A program made the position numbers and the translations under genes. The notes beneath the pieces were generated by a model that was not told the origin of the DNA, searched no databases, and saw nothing but the letters and a program-made list of their open reading frames with translations. Positions 3,436 to 7,329 of a DNA stretch of 7,329 nt are shown one piece after another (within the stretch, counting starts at the first letter, position 1; each line of letters opens with the position of its first letter). The stretch is from Acidimicrobiales bacterium (GTDB lineage Bacteria; Actinomycetota; Acidimicrobiia; Acidimicrobiales; Aldehydirespiratoraceae): the NCBI GenBank assembly GCA_021604885.1, contig BQJV01000159.1:1-7329 (forward strand), written 5' to 3'.

Positions 3436-5733
3436 GTGCGAAGGAGACTGACGGCGCTGCTCGTGGCTCTCGCCGCGGCCGCCACCGGACTCGCCTCGAC
3501 GGCGGCCGCAGCCGAGCTCCAGGCCGTGCCGATGGTCGAGGTGGACGGCGTTGTCCCGTCGCCCCTGTTCACCACCGATGATCCGCACGTCGTGACGCTG
3601 CTCGGCAGTCTCCTGGCCGACGTCACCGCGGTGCGCGTCGACGGCGCTCCCCTCTGGGCGGCGATGAACGGTGACGACCTGCGCGTGTTGGTACCACCCC
3701 GGTCCTCTGCGGGATCCGTGGAGTTGGAGTTGGAGCACCCTGGCGGCGTCGAGACCGTGTCGCTCGACTATGTCGACGATCCGGCGACGATCGTTCCCGG
3801 CGCACCGACGGAGGTGGAGGCGGTCGCCGACGACGGCGAGGCGATGGTCTTCTGGGATCCGCCGGCCCCGAACGGCGGACCGCCCGTCACGATGTACACC
3901 GTGACCGCCAGCCCGGGTGGCGCCTCCTGCCAGTCGATCGATCCGATGTGCACCGTGACCGGTGTCGACAACTGGACTCGCTACCGATTCCGGGTCCGAG
4001 CCACCAACGACGCCGGTGTGGGCCCGATCTCGGATTTCAGTGACTGGGTCACCCCGGAGGGTCTGCCGGCGACGCCGGACTCCGTCGAGATCGACGAGGG
4101 GTTCCTGACGTTCGCGGGCGATCCGGACGACGAGTCGATCGAGGAGTACATCGTCGAGTACCGCGAGCTCGAGACCGCGGCGGGTTTTGTCGATCCACTG
4201 TCCGCGCTCGTCCCGTTGTCGGCGCACGGTCCGCTCGAGCCGGCGATCGTCAACGGCGACGCCGTCGACATCGCGGACCACCGCTACACGACGAAGACAT
4301 TCGGCGTCGGCAACGATTCGTTGCAGTTCGAGTGTGGCGGCGTCCTCATCGATCCGGAGTGGATGCTCACGGCCGCCCACTGCACCGAGTACCAGCCGAC
4401 CGGCACCTACTACCGCGACGTGGACTATCTGTCGGTCGTCTACGGCGCGACTGATTGGACCGTCGGGAGCGACGACGACCACGTGCGGTTCAGCGACGCC
4501 GTCTTTCGGCACCCCGACTACAACCGAAACTCGTTCGAGAACGACATAGCGCTTGTGCGGCTCGAGGAGCCGGTCAACGAGCAACTCGCCGACACGATTC
4601 CGATCTGGGATCTGGGCTCCGGTCCGGCGGACGAGTCGCCGGCCTATGTGACCGGTTGGGGAGCGACCAGCACCGGTGGCGCGACGGTCGAGGAGCTGCG
4701 GGGTGCCGAGGTCGACATCGACGAGGCGTGCGCGTTCTGGTCCGACTTCGGGGACTGGCGAGACGACATCTTCCTGTGCGCATCGGCCGCACCCACGGCG
4801 TTCTGTCAGGGCGACAGCGGCGGTCCGCTCGTCGTCAACCACGAGGGCATCGTGACGCTCGCGGGTCTCGTGTCGTTCAACAGCACCGCCGGGTGCGCCG
4901 AGGGCCCCGACATCGCAGACGTCTACACGCGGGTGGCCGTCTACGTCGACTGGATCGAGAGCCGAACCGGGCCGCTGTGGAACACCCTGACGGTCGATCC
5001 CGACGACGCCGGCGGCGCCATCGAACTGCAGGACCTCCGGCGGATGGCGACCTACGCCGTACGGGTGCGAGCCGTCAACCCGGCAGGGGAGAGCGCCGTG
5101 GCCATCACGACCTTCGATGTGGACTGGGCGCTGATCCTCGGGCCCGAGGAGATCGGCGTGGACTGCACCGAGACGCAGATGCATCCGCTGCTCGACGTGC
5201 CGTTCGACTCGTTCGCGTTCGATTCCGTCGGCTGTATCTACCAACTCGGCGTGACCACCGGGACCTCGCCCACCACCTATTCGCCGGACGGCTCCGTGAT
5301 CCGTGGCCACATGGCGCTGTTCCTCAGCCGCTTCTACAAGACGGTCACCGGCCAGCCGTGTGTGGGCGCCCATCCGTTCGACGACGTGTCCCTCACGTCC
5401 GACATCGGCAAGGCGGTCGGTTGCATCTACTCGCTCGGCGTCACCGAGGGCACCGGGCCGAGCACCTTCTCGCCGGATCAGTTCGTGACCCGCGAGGAGA
5501 TGGCCTCGTTCATCGCCCGGCTCTATCGGATCGTCGCCGGCGACGAGTGCGGGTCCGCGCCGGGGTTCCCCGACGTCGTCCGCTGGTCGTTCGCCTACCG
5601 CGACATCGGCTGCCTCGTCGACCTCGAGATCACCGAGGGCACGTCACCGACGACGTACTCGCCGAAGGATGCGGTGACGCGCGCCCAGATGGCCGCCTTC
5701 CTCGAGCGGCTCTATCTCGCGCTGACCACCTGA
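3436..5733 (+). CDS. Secreted S1-family serine protease with IPT-like region, FnIII domains and three SLH-like repeats, 765 residues
   Basis: A Sec signal peptide (about residues 1-26, cut near AAAA-ELQ) leads to an IPT/TIG-like beta region (about 31-115) and a fibronectin type III domain (about 121-209, ending YRFRVRATNDAGVGP). A chymotrypsin-fold protease domain follows (271-508) with intact triad His315 (TAAHC), Asp370 (NDIAL) and Ser461 (GDSGGP), the Ile16-Val17 equivalent IVNG at 271-274, and Cys pairs 300/316, 432/448 and 457/487. The S1 pocket has Ala455 at chymotrypsin position 189 and Asp495 at 226. FnIII-like halves flank the protease (about 212-246 and 512-561). Residues 575-765 are three SLH-like repeats for cell-surface attachment. 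GTG 3436 has GGGAG 6 nt upstream and opens straight into the signal peptide. The substrate is unknown. Gene and protease calls are firm; domain edges are approximate. Confidence 0.9.
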   Translation: MRRRLTALLVALAAAATGLASTAAAAELQAVPMVEVDGVVPSPLFTTDDPHVVTLLGSLLADVTAVRVDGAPLWAAMNGDDLRVLVPPRSSAGSVELELEHPGGVETVSLDYVDDPATIVPGAPTEVEAVADDGEAMVFWDPPAPNGGPPVTMYTVTASPGGASCQSIDPMCTVTGVDNWTRYRFRVRATNDAGVGPISDFSDWVTPEGLPATPDSVEIDEGFLTFAGDPDDESIEEYIVEYRELETAAGFVDPLSALVPLSAHGPLEPAIVNGDAVDIADHRYTTKTFGVGNDSLQFECGGVLIDPEWMLTAAHCTEYQPTGTYYRDVDYLSVVYGATDWTVGSDDDHVRFSDAVFRHPDYNRNSFENDIALVRLEEPVNEQLADTIPIWDLGSGPADESPAYVTGWGATSTGGATVEELRGAEVDIDEACAFWSDFGDWRDDIFLCASAAPTAFCQGDSGGPLVVNHEGIVTLAGLVSFNSTAGCAEGPDIADVYTRVAVYVDWIESRTGPLWNTLTVDPDDAGGAIELQDLRRMATYAVRVRAVNPAGESAVAITTFDVDWALILGPEEIGVDCTETQMHPLLDVPFDSFAFDSVGCIYQLGVTTGTSPTTYSPDGSVIRGHMALFLSRFYKTVTGQPCVGAHPFDDVSLTSDIGKAVGCIYSLGVTEGTGPSTFSPDQFVTREEMASFIARLYRIVAGDECGSAPGFPDVVRWSFAYRDIGCLVDLEITEGTSPTTYSPKDAVTRAQMAAFLERLYLALTT
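4069..5118 (+). other. FnIII domain interrupted by the S1 protease domain (within the protease gene)
   Basis: Residues 212-246 read as the first strands of an FnIII domain (SVEIDEGFLTFAGD then IEEYIVEYRELE). Residues 512-561 read as the remaining strands (GPLWNTLTVDPDD, IELQDLRRMATYAVRVRAVN, PAGESAVAITTF). Neither half is a complete FnIII, while joined directly they give one of normal length and strand order. A 24-residue linker (247-270) and the protease domain (271-508; 4246-4959) sit between them. The resulting nested arrangement is inferred from motif reading alone. Confidence 0.6.
5158..5730 (+). repeat. Three SLH-like repeats at the protease C-terminus, each with a likely disulfide
   Basis: The units span residues about 575-642, 643-705 and 706-765. 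Each has a GC(I/L)xxLxxTxGT core, a (T/S)(Y/F)SPxxxV turn, and a helix beginning VIRGHM, VTREEM or VTRAQM, the position of the classical SLH 'TRAE' motif. Cys pairs 577/600, 642/663 and 705/726 recur with spacing 23, 21 and 21, so one disulfide per repeat is likely. SLH repeats usually bind cell-wall polysaccharide and fix exoproteins to the surface. Confidence 0.75.
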
Positions 5734-5748
5734 GGTCCGCGACCCTGA

Positions 5749-6357
5749 TCAGTCGATCGGGTCGATGGCTGCCGCGACGACGCTGAGCACGTCGACGCCG
5801 CGGTGCAGGATCTCCTCGGTGCCGAACTGCACCGCCGCGAGCAGCATCGACACGAAGATGTTGACGATCCCGCCGCCGATCGGCTCGGCGTCGATGTCGG
5901 ACCGGATCAGCCCGGACTCCTGGTCGGCGCGGATGCGGGCGACGACGGCGAGGCGAAGGTCCTCCATGGCCGGGAGGTCCACGACGCGGTCGGCCACGTC
6001 GGGCTCCTTGCCGGCGAGGATGCGGTGGGCGAGGGGGTGATGGTCGAGCGCTTCGACGAGCGTGATGATCAGCGTCGTCCGCCAGGCGTCGTCACCCGGG
6101 GTCTCCAACACGGTGGACACGCCGCAGTGGATGAGATCGGCGACATCGGCGTCGAGGGCCGCGAGGAACAAGGCCTTCTTGTTGTCGAAGTACGCATAGG
6201 CGAGCGTGCCGCTGACGTCGGCGTCGCGGGCGATGTCGGCCACCGATGTGGCCCGGAAGCCGTCCCGGCCGAACCGGTCCACGGCGATGCGCAGGATCTC
6301 GGCGCGGGTCTGGGCGCCCTTCTCGGTGAGTTCGGACGGAGTCTCGGTGGCAACCAC
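5749..6357 (-). CDS. TetR-family transcriptional regulator, 202 residues
   Basis: TetR repressors bind operator DNA through an N-terminal helix-turn-helix and release it when a ligand fills the C-terminal core. The HTH domain is clear at residues 17-68: TRAEILRIAVDRFGRDGF, then TSVADIARDADVSGTLAYAYF and DNKKALFLAAL, all in standard family order. The rest is a helical ligand-binding and dimer domain of normal length with no family-specific motif I can name. The GTG start has no ribosome site, but TACACT lies exactly 6 nt upstream, so the mRNA is probably leaderless. It diverges from the PF10118 gene across 61 bp bearing three TTGAGG half-sites, so autoregulation and control of that gene are the best guess. 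It converges on the protease gene with a 15-bp gap (5734-5748) holding no recognisable terminator. Confidence 0.9.
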   Translation of the reverse strand: MVATETPSELTEKGAQTRAEILRIAVDRFGRDGFRATSVADIARDADVSGTLAYAYFDNKKALFLAALDADVADLIHCGVSTVLETPGDDAWRTTLIITLVEALDHHPLAHRILAGKEPDVADRVVDLPAMEDLRLAVVARIRADQESGLIRSDIDAEPIGGGIVNIFVSMLLAAVQFGTEEILHRGVDVLSVVAAAIDPID

Positions 6358-6363
6358 GTGACG

Positions 6364-6369
6364 AGTGTA
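6364..6369 (-). promoter_or_regulatory. -10 hexamer TACACT of a leaderless tetR-gene promoter
   Basis: On the minus strand TACACT is followed by CGTCAC and then the GTG start at 6357, the same 6-nt spacing and the same hexamer as the cyclase promoter. A weak -35-like TTGGTC lies at 6391-6386 with a 16-bp spacer, overlapping the -35 of the divergent gene. Confidence 0.55.
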
Positions 6370-6375
6370 ACAGAC

Positions 6376-6417
6376 TTGAGGGATTGACCAATATCCTCAA
6401 TTCGGCTACTTTGAGGA
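6376..6417. promoter_or_regulatory. Operator region: three TTGAGG half-sites between tetR and the PF10118 gene
   Basis: TTGAGG (6376-6381), its reverse complement CCTCAA (6395-6400) and TTGAGG again (6411-6416) make two overlapping dyads sharing the middle half-site. The second dyad has 7-bp arms, TCCTCAA/TTGAGGA (6394-6400 and 6411-6417). The region covers the -35, spacer and -10 of the PF10118 promoter and the -35 region of the tetR promoter. The adjacent TetR protein is the natural candidate to bind it. Confidence 0.6.
6384..6412 (+). promoter_or_regulatory. Sigma-70-type promoter of the PF10118 gene, leaderless
   Basis: TTGACC (6384-6389) and TACTTT (6407-6412) are separated by 17 bp, close to consensus. 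The ATG at 6419 follows the -10 by 6 nt, so transcription should start at the start codon. This is the best promoter in the window, and the TTGAGG half-sites lie over it. Confidence 0.68.
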
Positions 6418-6418
6418 C

Positions 6419-7279
6419 ATGCGCTCCCCCGATCGGACCATCGTCACGCGCCGCATCTCCTTCGAGGAGACGGTGCAGAGTCTCCCGAAGCACTTCGCCG
6501 AGGACGGTGACCTCATCGGCAGCCATCTCGTCGCCGTGCTCTCGTCGGTGTTCCCGGACGGTGAGGATTACTTCGTGCGCTCCGTGCGTCACTTCCGCGA
6601 CGAGATCACCGATCCGGAGCTGAAGCGCCAGGTCGCCGGCTTCATCGGCCAGGAGGCCGTCCACGGTCGCGAGCACCGGATGCTCAACGATCGCCTCGAC
6701 GAGCTCGGCTACCCGGCGAAGCGCATCGAACGCTTCGTGCGCTGGGGGCTCGGCTTCCGCGAGCGGGTGTCGTCCCCCAAGGCCAACCTCGCCACCACCG
6801 CCGCGCTGGAGCACTACACCGCGACGCTCGCCGAGGTGCTCATGCGCGAGGAGCGCACCCGCCGTGCCCTCGGCGCGCAGGAGATGCAGGACGTCTTCCT
6901 CTGGCACGCGCTCGAGGAATGCGAACACAAGGCCGTCGCGTTCGACGTGTACAAGGCCGTCGGTGGCACCGAGCGCATGCGCCGGGTCGTGATGAACATG
7001 ATCACGTTCCAGTTCATCTTCGGGATCGGTACGCAGACTGTCTTCTCGGTCCTGCGAGATCGCGAGACCTACCGACGTGGTCGGCTGCGCGCGAGCATCC
7101 GCCGGCTCCGCGACAACCCGTTGTTCACCCGCGAGGTGTGGCGACGGTTGCGCGACTACAACCGTGCCGACTTCCATCCGGACGACCAGGAGACCGACGA
7201 GCTCCTCGAGGAGTGGCGCACCGCCCTGTTCGGCGAGCACGGCCGGCTGAACGACATGCTGGCCGGTTCCGCGGCCTGA
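6419..7279 (+). CDS. PF10118/COG3687-type 'metal-dependent hydrolase', ferritin-like, 286 residues
   Basis: The sequence matches from memory the family annotated as predicted metal-dependent hydrolase (PF10118, COG3687), helical and ferritin-like, for which I know no proven reaction. Potential metal ligands are Glu79, His82, Glu85 and His86 in QEAVHGREH, Glu131 and His132 in LEHYTATLAE, and His163, Glu166, Glu167, Glu169 and His170 in WHALEECEHK. Their repeated placement on helices suggests a di-metal, possibly di-iron, centre. A hydrophobic stretch at about 190-211 (MNMITFQFIFGIGTQTVF) may bury against a membrane or in the core. The Arg-rich segment after it (214-245) is followed by an acidic tail. 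The length is usual for the family. ATG 6419 is set by the promoter 6 nt upstream. Control by the divergent TetR protein is likely. The substrate is unknown. Confidence 0.83.
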   Translation: MRSPDRTIVTRRISFEETVQSLPKHFAEDGDLIGSHLVAVLSSVFPDGEDYFVRSVRHFRDEITDPELKRQVAGFIGQEAVHGREHRMLNDRLDELGYPAKRIERFVRWGLGFRERVSSPKANLATTAALEHYTATLAEVLMREERTRRALGAQEMQDVFLWHALEECEHKAVAFDVYKAVGGTERMRRVVMNMITFQFIFGIGTQTVFSVLRDRETYRRGRLRASIRRLRDNPLFTREVWRRLRDYNRADFHPDDQETDELLEEWRTALFGEHGRLNDMLAGSAA

Positions 7280-7290
7280 GCCCGAGCCGC

Positions 7291-7310
7291 CGGTACCGCG
7301 CCCGGTACCG
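7291..7310. repeat. Paired palindromic octamers CGGTACCG in the gap before the last gene
   Basis: CGGTACCG occurs at 7291-7298 and 7303-7310, 12 bp apart. Each copy is self-complementary, so the pair also forms an 8-bp inverted repeat with a 4-nt centre. The second copy overlaps the TACCGT -10 of the next gene, as an operator would. A stem-loop acting as terminator for the upstream gene is possible, but no T-run follows. Confidence 0.45.
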
Positions 7311-7311
7311 T
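7306..7311 (+). promoter_or_regulatory. -10 hexamer TACCGT of a probable leaderless promoter for the last gene
   Basis: TACCGT is followed by GCCGCC and then ATG at 7318, the same hexamer and 6-nt spacing as in front of the MOSC gene. No clear -35 is visible 17 bp upstream. Confidence 0.42.
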
Positions 7312-7317
7312 GCCGCC

Positions 7318-7329
7318 ATGTCCGAACCC
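7318..7329 (+). CDS. Start of a further gene, first four codons (Met-Ser-Glu-Pro), cut by the window edge
   Basis: ATG TCC GAA CCC runs to the window end. The only support is its position after the PF10118 stop and the TACCGT hexamer exactly 6 nt before the ATG, matching four other starts in this window. The product cannot be named. Confidence 0.4.

Noticed and set aside
3404..3451. A 15-codon ATG frame overlapping the protease start as a leader peptide
   Set aside because: It has no ribosome site of its own and no regulatory codon pattern; it is probably chance.
3241..5373. A 710-codon open frame on the minus strand opposite the protease gene
   Set aside because: It is the mirror of a well-supported secreted protease with triad and SLH repeats. 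Its translation is Arg/His/Asp-rich low-complexity sequence without domains, as expected of antisense frames in GC-rich DNA.
4455..5786. A 443-codon plus-strand frame in the protease C-terminal region
   Set aside because: Arg-rich shadow in the +1 frame of the protease, with no motif; the true frame encodes conserved catalytic and SLH residues.
6092..7240. A 382-codon minus-strand frame covering the PF10118 gene and part of the TetR gene
   Set aside because: It overlaps two recognised genes, including one on its own strand in another frame, and shows no family motif.
1..7329. CRISPR array, tRNA, insertion sequence or prophage
   Set aside because: No regularly spaced repeats, no cloverleaf-like sequence, and no transposase, integrase or phage structural motif in any supported frame.

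Overview
This is GC-rich chromosomal DNA that reads as Actinomycetota. The best guess is an Acidimicrobiia-type lineage. The support is very high GC at third codon positions, frequent GTG starts, a TAnnnT -10 hexamer placed exactly 6 nt before many start codons (leaderless transcription), and cysteine-containing S-layer-homology (SLH)-like repeats of a kind I associate with that class. The lineage is inferred from memory and no marker gene confirms it. I see no mobile element, tRNA, rRNA or CRISPR array.

Layout. (1) 1-284, minus: the N-terminal end of a thiolase-like protein, with Glu where the nucleophilic Cys should be. (2) 358-882, plus: a DoxX-family membrane protein, divergent from it across a 73-bp region holding an inverted repeat and a 12-bp palindrome. 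(3) 886-1506, minus: a cysteine-rich lipoprotein, coupled by a 4-nt GTGA overlap to (4) 1503-2204, minus: a MOSC-domain protein. (5) 2205-2517: a 313-bp divergent intergenic region with two perfect 12-bp inverted repeats and a cluster of DnaA-box-like nonamers. (6) 2518-3339, plus: a membrane-anchored class III nucleotidyl cyclase. (7) 3436-5733, plus: a secreted 765-residue S1 (trypsin-fold) protease with an IPT-like region, fibronectin type III domains and three C-terminal SLH-like repeats. (8) 5749-6357, minus: a TetR-family regulator, divergent from (9) 6419-7279, plus: a ferritin-like PF10118/COG3687 'metal-dependent hydrolase'. (10) 7318 to the edge, plus: the first four codons of another gene.

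How the genes may work together. The TetR gene and the PF10118 gene share a 61-bp region with three TTGAGG half-sites over both promoters, so an autoregulated repressor controlling its divergent neighbour is the most plausible local circuit. The cyclase and protease lie in the same direction and the gap between them contains no TA dinucleotide, so read-through from the cyclase promoter is possible. The MOSC protein and the lipoprotein form a translationally coupled pair. I see no single pathway uniting the whole window.

Most notable observations: the protease domain appears to be inserted inside a fibronectin type III domain, and its S1-pocket acidic residue seems moved from position 189 to 226; five start codons share the same TAnnnT-6 nt-start arrangement; the cyclase promoter has upstream DnaA-like boxes; and the thiolase fragment lacks its catalytic Cys.
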